This document shows, piece after piece, positions 57,537 through 64,000 of a stretch of DNA of 64,000 nt. Origin of the DNA: JAXLVB01 sp046329195 (lineage in GTDB: Bacteria > Bacteroidota > Bacteroidia > Cytophagales > Spirosomataceae). A model generated the notes under the pieces. It was not told the origin of the DNA. It ran no database searches and saw only the letters and a list, made by a program, of their open reading frames with translations. How positions within the stretch are numbered: the first letter of the stretch is position 1; the number at the start of each line of letters is the position of its first letter. The position numbers were made by a program, and so were the translations under genes. The DNA lies in contig JAXLVB010000002.1 in NCBI GenBank assembly GCA_046329195.1, positions 124,001-188,000 on the forward strand. Reading direction: 5' to 3'.

Positions 57537-58271
57537 ATGAACCAACCAACTTACAAACGCATTCTTCTGAAGCTTAGCGGTGAAGCCCTGAGTGGCGACA
57601 AAAAATCAGATAAAGTCATTGATGCCAGTATTCTAGAGCAATATGCCCAAGAGATAAAAGCCGTAAAAGACTTAGGCGTTCAGGTGGCTATTGTGATTGG
57701 TGGGGGCAATATTTTTAGAGGAAAAGAACTGGAAGCCACGGGCTTAGACCGAGTACAGGGCGACTACATGGGTATGCTTGCAACTGTCATAAACGGCATG
57801 GCCATTCAGGCCTCGCTCGAAAAACATGGCATGTACACCCGAATGCTGTCGGCAGTGAAAATGGAGCAAATCTGTGAACCGATGATTCGCCGCCGAGCTA
57901 TCCGTCACCTCGAAAAAGGCCGTGTGGTCATCTTTGGAGCAGGTACCGGAAACCCTTACTTCACTACCGATTCGGCAGCCAGTTTGAGAGCTATCGAAAT
58001 CAAAGCCGACGTGGTACTCAAAGGTACTCGGGTAGATGGCGTATATTCTGCTGACCCCGAAAAATACCCCGACGCTACCCGTTACGAACACATTACGTTT
58101 GAGGAGGTAATCAATAAAGACCTCAAAGTAATGGACCTCACTGCTTTTGCGTTGTGTAAAGAAAACAACCTGCCCATTATTGTGTTTGATATGAATAAGC
58201 CCGGGAACCTCAAGAAGCTGGTGGAAGGCGAAAGCGTGGGTACGTTGATTAGTCAGAAAAAAGAGAGTTAA
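57537..58271 (+). CDS. pyrH: UMP kinase
   Basis: 244 residues of the amino-acid kinase fold. Motifs are L-L-K-L-S-G-E-A-L-S-G, I-G-G-G-N-I-F-R-G, T-D-S-A-A-S-L-R-A-I-E-I and K-G-T-R-V-D-G-V-Y-S-A-D-P-E-K. It phosphorylates UMP. Ribosome recycling factor gene frr follows 99 bp downstream, a common pairing. Confidence 0.97.
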   Translation: MNQPTYKRILLKLSGEALSGDKKSDKVIDASILEQYAQEIKAVKDLGVQVAIVIGGGNIFRGKELEATGLDRVQGDYMGMLATVINGMAIQASLEKHGMYTRMLSAVKMEQICEPMIRRRAIRHLEKGRVVIFGAGTGNPYFTTDSAASLRAIEIKADVVLKGTRVDGVYSADPEKYPDATRYEHITFEEVINKDLKVMDLTAFALCKENNLPIIVFDMNKPGNLKKLVEGESVGTLISQKKES

Positions 58272-58370
58272 ACAGCACGCTGAATGGCGCTGTTTAGCCC
58301 AAAACAGCAAAAGTTTACGTTGCTTCTCGTCAATACAAACAATTAATCCTTAACTCCAATTTAGTTAAGC

Positions 58371-58931
58371 ATGGAAGAAATAGAGTTTTATCTTGACGCT
58401 GCTAAAGAAACTATGGATGGTGCCATCAAGCACCTCAACATTGAGCTTGCCAAGATTAGAGCAGGAAAAGCTACCCCCAATATGCTTGAAGGCGTGCAGG
58501 TGGAGTATTATGGAATGATGTCACCGTTGCAAACAGTGTCGTCAATTACCACACCCGATGCCCGGACCATAGCCGTTAAGCCTTTTGAAAAACGCATGAT
58601 TGGCGAAATCGAAAAAGCCATTCGGATTGCCAATTTGGGTTTTAATCCCTCAAACGATGGCGAGGTAGTGCGTATTTCTATCCCGCCACTCACCGAAGAA
58701 CGCCGTCGTGATTTGCTAAAGCGGGCTAAGCAAGAAATTGAAACTGCCAAAGTGAACGTTCGGAACGTACGGCAAGATGCCAACAGCTCTATCAAAAGAT
58801 TGAAAAATGATGGTGTCTCCGAAGACGACATCAAAAAAGGCGAAGAGCGAGTTCAAAAACTGACGGATAGCTTTATCGCCAAAATTGACCAAGTCTATAC
58901 TGCCAAAGAAACCGACATTATGTCGGTGTAG
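58371..58931 (+). CDS. frr: ribosome recycling factor
   Basis: 186 residues. Diagnostic patterns are M-D-G-A-I-K-H-L, L-A-K-I-R-A-G-K-A-T-P-N-M-L, P-L-Q-T-V-S-S-I-T-T-P-D-A-R-T, and I-P-P-L-T-E-E-R-R-R-D-L-L-K-R. It releases ribosomes after termination together with EF-G. A terminator follows within 25 bases. Confidence 0.97.
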   Translation: MEEIEFYLDAAKETMDGAIKHLNIELAKIRAGKATPNMLEGVQVEYYGMMSPLQTVSSITTPDARTIAVKPFEKRMIGEIEKAIRIANLGFNPSNDGEVVRISIPPLTEERRRDLLKRAKQEIETAKVNVRNVRQDANSSIKRLKNDGVSEDDIKKGEERVQKLTDSFIAKIDQVYTAKETDIMSV

Positions 58932-58953
58932 GGCCAGCTTGACTACGAAATAG

Positions 58954-58985
58954 CCAAAACGGCGGAGCTTGCTCCGCCGTTTTGG
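58954..58985 (+). terminator. terminator after frr
   Basis: A perfect 15-bp stem (CCAAAACGGCGGAGC at 58954-58968 against 58971-58985) with a TT gap, so the real loop is about 4 bases after opening the top pair. It is 22 bases after the frr stop and is followed by T-rich sequence. Confidence 0.8.
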
Positions 58986-59132
58986 TTTGTGAGTTTTTAT
59001 AATTATTTTAAGACTAATCGTACTAATGACCTTTGAGAAGGAATCAACAACAAGGTTTAGCTTATCAAAAAAACAGCCAGAGAACTTGTGCAAAATTAGG
59101 TGGTTCGCCACTGTCTCGACCGCTATTGAATT

Positions 59133-59334
59133 AGCCATTTTGTAGGCGATTTAATTGAACGTGAAGGTATTAGTCCTAAATTGTTTTCACGTATTACTCG
59201 TTTTGACAATGCTGTGAGGCTCACAAATGCCCACCCCCATCAGCATTGCCCTTGAGTTGGGTTATCATGACTACCAGCATTTGGTACGAGATTTCAGAGA
59301 ATTTACCAACCTCACACCCAATGGCTTCCTTTAG
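59133..59334 (+). pseudogene. remnant of an AraC-family transcription regulator
   Basis: The plus strand holds the C-terminal DNA-binding part of an AraC regulator in two frames. The first frame gives G-D-L-I-E-R-E-G-I-S-P-K-L-F-S-R-I-T-R-F up to about 59232. After a one-base shift near 59235 the second frame gives I-S-I-A-L-E-L-G-Y-H-D-Y-Q-H-L, then F-T-N-L-T-P-N-G-F, ending in TAG at 59332-59334. That is the second helix-turn-helix (pattern A-x-x-L-G-Y-x-D-x-x-H-F-x-R-x-F-K-x-x-x-G-x-T-P). No N-terminal ligand domain remains; the upstream frame is stopped by TGA. It fills most of the 419-bp gap between frr and the LytTR gene. Confidence 0.8.
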
Positions 59335-59350
59335 CTTAGTTCTAATAAAC

Positions 59351-60094
59351 TCACAACCACCCAAATCGCTCAATCAATTTATCTTTTTGACTGCGGGCCA
59401 CGTTGATACCTTGCCCGTTTGACAAAACCACGTAGTTCCCTTCGCCTTTCATGAATTTGGCGATGTGGTCGAGGTTGATGAGGTGTTGGCGGCTTACTCG
59501 CAGGAAATTACGCTCCTCCAACACCTCCTGAATATCTCGCAAGGTTTTAGAAATCAAGTGCTTTTGCCCGTTTGCTAAATAAAAACGAGTATAGTTGTCG
59601 TCGGCTTCGCAGTAAAGAATGTTTTTTAGTTCTACAAAAACCACCCCGTCTTGGTGTGGTAAGGCTATTTTCTCGGGGAACGTTTTGGGCGCAGGCACTA
59701 AGTATTGCTTCAATAGCTCCATTTGTCGGGTATCTATTTTGCGGCTGCGCTCTACTTTCTGCACGGCGGCTTGCAGGTCTTTGGCATCGGTGGGTTTTAG
59801 GAGGTAGTCTATTGCCGAGAATTTGAAAGCTTTAACAGCAAACTTATCGTAAGCCGTTACGAATACGATGGAAAAATCAATTTCGCCTAAGGTTTCCAAT
59901 AGCTGAAATCCGTTCATTTTGGGCATTTCGATGTCCAGAAACACCACATCCACGGCGTGATTGCGGATAACTTTCAGTCCTTCTTCGCTACCAGTACACT
60001 CGGCTACTACTTCTACTTGAGGGCAATACATTTTCAACTGCAATGCCATGAGCCGCACGCAGTCGGGTTCGTCGTCTATGATGATGGCTTTCAT
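59351..60094 (-). CDS. LytTR-type response regulator
   Basis: 247 residues. The receiver has I-I-D-D-E-P-D, the acceptor Asp in V-F-L-D-I-E-M-P-K-M-N, V-T-A-Y-D and K-P-T-D-A-K. The LytTR domain (about 145-245) has I-L-Y-C-E-A-D-D-N-Y-T-R-F, F-L-R-V-S-R-Q-H-L-I-N-L and a basic end. Its start codon overlaps the kinase stop (ATGA, 60091-60094), so the two are translationally coupled. Confidence 0.95.
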   Translation of the reverse strand: MKAIIIDDEPDCVRLMALQLKMYCPQVEVVAECTGSEEGLKVIRNHAVDVVFLDIEMPKMNGFQLLETLGEIDFSIVFVTAYDKFAVKAFKFSAIDYLLKPTDAKDLQAAVQKVERSRKIDTRQMELLKQYLVPAPKTFPEKIALPHQDGVVFVELKNILYCEADDNYTRFYLANGQKHLISKTLRDIQEVLEERNFLRVSRQHLINLDHIAKFMKGEGNYVVLSNGQGINVARSQKDKLIERFGWL

Positions 60095-61977
60095 ATTGGT
60101 ATCTCAATGGTTACTTTGGTTCCTACGTCCAAATCCTCGATTGTTACCTCGGTTTGGGTTTGGTAGAGTTGGTTGATGAGTTCGATGCGTTCAGAGGTCA
60201 TTTTCAGGCCAAAGGATTTGTTGGACGTAGCCGATTTGCTTTTCAATTCGGCCGCCGCCTTTCGGCCAATGCCGTTGTCGGTGATGGTTATCTGTAAAAT
60301 CGGGGTGGGTAGAGACAAGGCATGCCTTGTCTCTACGTATAACGTTGTTACGGATATGGTAATTAAACCTCCGCCTTCTTTGTGCATCAGCCCGTGCCAG
60401 ATGGCATTCTCGATGTACGGTTGAATCAGCAGTGGCGGAATCTCAATGTAATGCGTGTCCACCTCTTCGGCTACGTTGATTTGGTAAGCTACTTTGTCCT
60501 TAAATCTCATGGCTTCCATGTCCATGTAGAGTTGGAGGGTTTCGAGTTCGTTGGCGAGGGTAATGCGCTCAGAACGAGAGTTTTCCAACACCAATCGAAT
60601 CAGCCTCGAAAACTTAGTCATGTATTCGGTGGCTTTGAGGTTATCGTTTTCGAGGGTGTAAAGTTTGATGGAGTTGAGGCAATTGAAGATAAAGTGCGGG
60701 TTCATCTGCGCCCGCAGGGCGGTCATTTCGGTTTCGGCGAGTTTGTGGGCAAATTCGGTTTCCTGAAGTTTGATTTTAGTATCGAGGTTTTTGTTTTCTC
60801 GTTTTTTACGGTCAAAATTGAGCCACAGAATGGCGGCCAACAACAACAAAAGCAGTACCCCAGCCCCCAGGCCGTAGCGGATGAGGCGGTTTTGGTTGTC
60901 GGCTTCCAGTTGGGCGATGGCTTGCTGGTTTTGAAGTTCTTCGTAGAGCAGTCGTTGGCTTTGTTTTACTTTTTCGAGGCTGCCGAGGCTATCTTGCACT
61001 GCCAAAACAACATTACTGTAATACAAGGCTTTGGCTGCATTGTTCTTTTGTTCAAAATAGTTTTTGATCCATTTGCTCGACTCCATTACGGCATCATATC
61101 GTCTTACTTTCATGCCTACCTCCACTGCTTTTTGGGCAAAAATCACTGCCGAGTCGGGTTTATTGATTTGGGCATAATAAGTAGCTATTTCGGTCCAAAC
61201 CAATGCAAAACCTGCCGTATCGCCATACATGACTGCTTTCTGTGAGGCATCGTCCAAATAAGGCTTGGCTTGTTTGGGTTGCTGTTTTGTTAGATAAATT
61301 TTGGCTAACAATTTAGGTATATAAAAAGTAAAATATCGGTTGTTGTTTTTGGTAGCTTTGAGTAATTGATAAGCCCTGTCGAGGTGGTATTTTGCCGAAT
61401 CTAATTTACCTAAATCTAAATAAATAGCACCCAGAGTCATGTTTGAACCTGTAACGCCTTCCATAGTCGAATTGGGACTACCGTCGCCATTATTGCCATG
61501 TTTTTGGTACTCTGCTTCGCAAAAATCATAACACAGTAGGGCATATTTGAGCGCATTTTCATAATCGCCTTGCGATTGGTAGGCTAAGGCAATAAATTCT
61601 TGTGAAAACGGAATGGCAAATCTGCTTTTCTTAGGGTCTGATAATTTTATGGCTTCTTGCAAAATTTGAATAGCTCTGGCACTTTGTCCAGTTTGGCTGT
61701 ATGAATTTCCTATACCAATCATCACATTCGCTATTATTTGCCTATCATTCAGCCGCTTGGCAATACTCATGGCTTGGTCATGGTATTGCTGTGCTTTGTC
61801 CATATTTTGGGAATTCCAAGTAACGGCGATGCGCTCTAATAATTTGATTTTAACCGTATCGTGCTTTGCCAACGGCAAAAGGTGCATGAGACTGTCACGT
61901 TCTTTGATAACGTTTTTTTGAGCCATGCAAGGCATCGCCAAGAAAAACGAAATAGCACATATATACAGCGTTTTCAT
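60091..61977 (-). CDS. TPR-containing sensor histidine kinase (LytS class)
   Basis: 628 residues from the ATG at 61977; a TTG at 61992 would add five. A signal peptide (M-K-T-L-Y-I-C-A-I-S-F-F-L-A-M-P) and a periplasmic TPR array (about 25-340, with repeated A-x-x-Y-x-x-x-A patterns) lead to one membrane segment (G-A-G-V-L-L-L-L-L-L-A-A-I-L-W). The catalytic part has L-R-A-Q-M-N-P-H-F-I-F-N-C-L-N with the acceptor His, and the ATP site ending I-T-D-N-G-I-G-R-K. Between the strands of the ATPase domain, a 28-bp palindrome at 60309-60336 encodes extra residues (Y-V-E-T-R-H-A-L-S-L). The pair overlaps the LytTR gene. Confidence 0.92.
   Translation of the reverse strand: MKTLYICAISFFLAMPCMAQKNVIKERDSLMHLLPLAKHDTVKIKLLERIAVTWNSQNMDKAQQYHDQAMSIAKRLNDRQIIANVMIGIGNSYSQTGQSARAIQILQEAIKLSDPKKSRFAIPFSQEFIALAYQSQGDYENALKYALLCYDFCEAEYQKHGNNGDGSPNSTMEGVTGSNMTLGAIYLDLGKLDSAKYHLDRAYQLLKATKNNNRYFTFYIPKLLAKIYLTKQQPKQAKPYLDDASQKAVMYGDTAGFALVWTEIATYYAQINKPDSAVIFAQKAVEVGMKVRRYDAVMESSKWIKNYFEQKNNAAKALYYSNVVLAVQDSLGSLEKVKQSQRLLYEELQNQQAIAQLEADNQNRLIRYGLGAGVLLLLLLAAILWLNFDRKKRENKNLDTKIKLQETEFAHKLAETEMTALRAQMNPHFIFNCLNSIKLYTLENDNLKATEYMTKFSRLIRLVLENSRSERITLANELETLQLYMDMEAMRFKDKVAYQINVAEEVDTHYIEIPPLLIQPYIENAIWHGLMHKEGGGLITISVTTLYVETRHALSLPTPILQITITDNGIGRKAAAELKSKSATSNKSFGLKMTSERIELINQLYQTQTEVTIEDLDVGTKVTIEIPI
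60309..60336. repeat. 28-bp perfect palindrome inside the kinase coding sequence
   Basis: GTAGAGACAAGGCA at 60309-60322 is followed directly by its exact complement at 60323-60336. Perfect palindromes of the GTAGAGAC...GTCTCTAC type are widespread REP elements in cyanobacteria and Bacteroidota. Here it lies in frame in a conserved ATPase domain of the histidine kinase and leaves the frame intact, adding about nine to thirteen residues. Confidence 0.85.
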
Positions 61978-62078
61978 GCTCCAAGTTACCAAAAAGGCCT
62001 TAGCAATTACTTATTTATTTGGGTGAGCAGCAGATTTATTGAGGGAACGGTAGGGGAGGGCGAGGGAAGGGTAAAGTC

Positions 62079-62474
62079 TCAGTTTTCGATGAGTTGGATT
62101 TGAGGCGTATAGAAGCGAAAGTTCTCGTCGGCAGAGATAATGGGCAGGTTTTCGGACAAAGAAGTAGCCAAGAGTAATCTATCGAATGGGTCTCGGTGGT
62201 GTTCAAAAAGCGGGACTTGTTCGTATGCCGAAATATGTGTGTTTTTGATAGGCAATATTTCAAACCCGTCACTTTCAATTTGATTGATGAGTTGAGAAAG
62301 GTTTAAATCTATTTCGATTAGCTTGCCAATTTTTTGTTTGATAGCAATTTCAAAAAGACTGATTTGGCTAACGAAAATTTCGGAGTTTTCGAGCTGATTT
62401 TTGGTAGAAACAGAAAGTTTTGAGGGGTTGGAAAGACTCCAAATCAAAATTTGGGTATCAATCAAATAGGCCAT
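62079..62474 (-). CDS. PIN-domain toxin (VapC-like)
   Basis: 131 residues. The PIN acidic residues are visible: D6 in Y-L-I-D-T-Q, E43-region E in I-S-L-F-E-I-A-I-K, D98 in H-H-R-D-P-F-D-R-L-L-L-A-T, and the final D in I-S-A-D-E-N-F-R-F-Y. It would be an RNase toxin. Its ATG overlaps the antitoxin stop by one base (TAATG at 62474), typical for toxin-antitoxin pairs. The spacing of conserved residues suits the PIN family of Bacteroidota and cyanobacteria. Confidence 0.88.
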   Translation of the reverse strand: MAYLIDTQILIWSLSNPSKLSVSTKNQLENSEIFVSQISLFEIAIKQKIGKLIEIDLNLSQLINQIESDGFEILPIKNTHISAYEQVPLFEHHRDPFDRLLLATSLSENLPIISADENFRFYTPQIQLIEN

Positions 62475-62695
62475 TACATATACTCTTTAAGATCATTGAG
62501 CGGGGCATTAAAATCATCAGAAATACGAATTTTTCCTTCTAAACTGCCTAATCTAACCCCTTTTTTAGGGGCATCAATGGGGGCAGGAGTTTCCTGCATA
62601 AACATGATTAACACTTTGGTTTTTTGGTGAGTGGGTGGGGCTTCATTGAGTGTAAATGTGCCATTTTCGTAAACGCCCTCTATTGCGGTGTACAT
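62474..62695 (-). CDS. antitoxin partner of the PIN toxin (DUF2281/VapB-like)
   Basis: 73 residues. The N-terminus is a short beta segment V-Y-E-N-G-T-F-T-L-N-E-A-P-P, and the C-terminus L-G-S-L-E-G-K-I-R-I-S-D-D-F-N-A-P-L-N-D matches the DUF2281-type tail that wraps the toxin. No ribbon-helix-helix or other DNA-binding motif is evident at the start, so autoregulation is uncertain. It is co-translated with the PIN toxin. Confidence 0.8.
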   Translation of the reverse strand: MYTAIEGVYENGTFTLNEAPPTHQKTKVLIMFMQETPAPIDAPKKGVRLGSLEGKIRISDDFNAPLNDLKEYM

Positions 62696-62939
62696 CGTAT
62701 TGGTATTTTTTTAGATACAAACATAACAAAATTTTATCGCATAACGCTTATCAGATACCATCTAACTGAATAGCTGTATTTCGGCCTTGATGTTCCCTCT
62801 TTCCTTTCGGCAATTCCCTCAAAAAATCTTGCTACTCGCTCATTAGGTTTTGAATAAAATGCACGGAGGTTAAACATTTGAACCGCCGTTAGGGGCATAT
62901 ATGTCAATTTTTTACCAATAAACCCTTCGGGACGGCTTC

Positions 62940-62947
62940 TACCTTTG
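62940..62947 (+). promoter_or_regulatory. candidate -7 element upstream of the receptor gene
   Basis: TACCTTTG at 62940-62947 matches TAnnTTTG and lies 18 bases upstream of the ATG at 62966. No TTTG was found at the expected distance, so support is partial. Confidence 0.4.
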
Positions 62948-62965
62948 GCGAAAATTTAAAAGCAG

Positions 62966-64000
62966 ATGACCATGAAATACTACACTTCCCTTTTTTTCTT
63001 ATTGGCTCACCTAAGTTTTGCCCAACACACACTCAAAGGTTCGATTAAAAGTCCCAGCGGAGAGGGATTAGCTTACGTCTCGGTGGGACTACTCAAATCG
63101 GATTCAACCATCGCCAAAGGAACTTCGACCGATGCCGCAGGCGAATTTGTCTTTGAAAACGTAAAAACGGGACAATACCGCCTTGTAGCCTCAGGCGTGG
63201 GTTACGAAAAAGCCTATTCGCCTATTTTTCAGGCGAGTGACAAAGTACCTACTTTGGTGTTGCAGGAAAGCAGTACAAATCTCAACGAAGTACAGGTAAA
63301 GGCAAAACAAGCCTTCATTGAGCAACAAATTGACCGAACCGTGATGAACGTCGCCAATAGTATCGTGGGCAGCGGTAGCACCGCCCTCGAAGTACTGGCT
63401 AAAGCTCCCAACGTAACGGTTGATTTTCAGAACGAAGCGATTCAATTACGGGGCAAAGAGGGCACTATCGTCATGATTGATGGAAAACAAACTTACCTGT
63501 CGGGCAGCGATTTGGTGGCGATGCTTCGGGGGATGTCGAGCGATAACATTGATAAAATTGAAATCATCACGAACCCCTCTGCCAAATACGATGCCGCAGG
63601 CAACTCGGGGATTATCAACATTCGACTCAAAAAAAATACAGCTTTGGGAACAAACGGACTGCTTTCATTAGGGGGTGGTTCGGGGGTGCATTATCGCAGT
63701 CGAGCAGGTTTACAACTCAACCATCGTACCGAAAAGTTAAATCTTTTTGCCAATTATAGCGGCAACAAAGGAAAAAACTACTTCGAATTGGACTTATTCA
63801 GAAACCAGCCAGACAATAATCAACGCAATTTGGTGAAGGAATTTACCCATTTAATTTTTGACGACGAAGGTCATAACTTCAAAACGGGCTTAGACTATTC
63901 GCCTACCAAAAATACCATTATAGGTGTGGTTTGGACTGGCTTTTGGAACAAACATAGCCAAGACGGAGAAGCTAGTTTTGATGCCCGAAGAAGTGAATCC
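62966..64000 (+). CDS. TonB-dependent receptor / OMP beta-barrel with carboxypeptidase-like domain, truncated at window end
   Basis: 345 codons run to the last base with no stop, so this is the N-terminal part. The ATG at 62966 or 62972 opens onto a signal peptide (Y-T-S-L-F-F-L-L-A-H-L-S-F-A-Q). Residues about 22-110 form the carboxypeptidase-regulatory-like domain (L-K-G-S-I-K-S-P-S-G-E-G-L-A-Y-V-S-V). Then comes a plug (V-M-I-D-G-K-Q-T-Y-L, I-E-I-I-T-N-P-S-A-K-Y-D-A-A-G-N-S-G-I-I-N) and the first barrel strands. The family is OMP_b-brl_3, outer-membrane receptors for metal or organic ligands. The substrate is unknown. It may start an operon continuing to the right. Confidence 0.9.
   Translation, partial: MTMKYYTSLFFLLAHLSFAQHTLKGSIKSPSGEGLAYVSVGLLKSDSTIAKGTSTDAAGEFVFENVKTGQYRLVASGVGYEKAYSPIFQASDKVPTLVLQESSTNLNEVQVKAKQAFIEQQIDRTVMNVANSIVGSGSTALEVLAKAPNVTVDFQNEAIQLRGKEGTIVMIDGKQTYLSGSDLVAMLRGMSSDNIDKIEIITNPSAKYDAAGNSGIINIRLKKNTALGTNGLLSLGGGSGVHYRSRAGLQLNHRTEKLNLFANYSGNKGKNYFELDLFRNQPDNNQRNLVKEFTHLIFDDEGHNFKTGLDYSPTKNTIIGVVWTGFWNKHSQDGEASFDARRSES

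Noticed and set aside
58716..59138. A 140-residue minus-strand frame over frr
   Set aside because: Mirror of the frr coding frame; no start context or family pattern, and frr is unambiguous.
60382..61245. A 287-residue plus-strand open frame opposite the TPR kinase
   Set aside because: It is the antisense shadow of a strongly supported kinase gene and its translation (V/F/H/G-rich) has no domain character.

Overview
The window reads as chromosome of a Bacteroidota member, most likely order Cytophagales (Spirosomaceae-like: Runella, Flectobacillus or a relative; the genus is a guess). Support: a tyrosinase with a type IX secretion (T9SS) C-terminal sorting domain, LytS/LytTR regulators, DUF1080, DUF4105, OprO/P-type porins, a SusC-like receptor with a carboxypeptidase-regulatory N-terminus, generally weak Shine-Dalgarno sites, and several promoters of the Bacteroidota form TTTG-N19/20-TAnnTTTG.

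Layout. 1-5700 is AT-rich and accessory: the end of an SRPBCC protein, a SnoaL-like protein, an SDR dehydrogenase and a PEP-mutase/isocitrate-lyase-like enzyme, then a LytTR regulator killed by three frameshifts, two palindromic intergenic elements, a DUF1028 protein and an ECF sigma factor fused to a membrane/secreted tail. 5.9-18 kb holds secreted DUF1080 and tyrosinase proteins, metZ behind a structured leader, agmatine deiminase, a lipoprotein, two parvulin chaperones (one with an embedded OmpA-like segment), a MoxR ATPase, an LprI-like protein and a DUF3307 membrane protein. 17.9-26 kb is mostly minus strand: MocA-like transferase with cytochrome c, truA, DinB-like protein, an amber-interrupted Uma2 gene, purL, small proteins and birA. 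26.2-29.7 kb carries rsfS, ftsH and lpxH.

29.8-42.7 kb starts with a solitary IS1 InsA-like protein and an HTH scrap, then a same-strand locus that looks dedicated to short-chain carboxylates: porin, MHS-type transporter, two small membrane proteins, a CrbS/CbrA-like sensor (SLC5 transporter + STAC + histidine kinase), a receiver-only regulator, PrpE-like ligase, acyltransferase and acetyl-CoA synthetase. This is the most system-like part of the window.

42.7-59 kb: a LytTR/LytS pair, a polyphosphate/phosphate-type porin, dinB, hydrolase, TspO-like protein, a short Cys-rich FeoB-associated protein, inositol monophosphatase, DUF4105 (Lnb-like), rsmI, pterin dehydratase, a heptad-repeat secreted protein, tRNA-Ser(TGA), osmC, thyA, an EamA transporter, a biotin carrier protein, pyrH and frr. 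59-64 kb: an AraC-regulator remnant, a second LytTR/TPR-kinase pair whose kinase carries an in-frame palindromic repeat, a VapBC-like toxin-antitoxin pair and the start of a TonB-dependent receptor that runs off the window.

No CRISPR array, prophage, rRNA or complete insertion sequence was seen. The strongest observations are the carboxylate-sensing locus, the metZ leader, the repeat-in-kinase insertion, the sigma-factor fusion, and three gene decay events.
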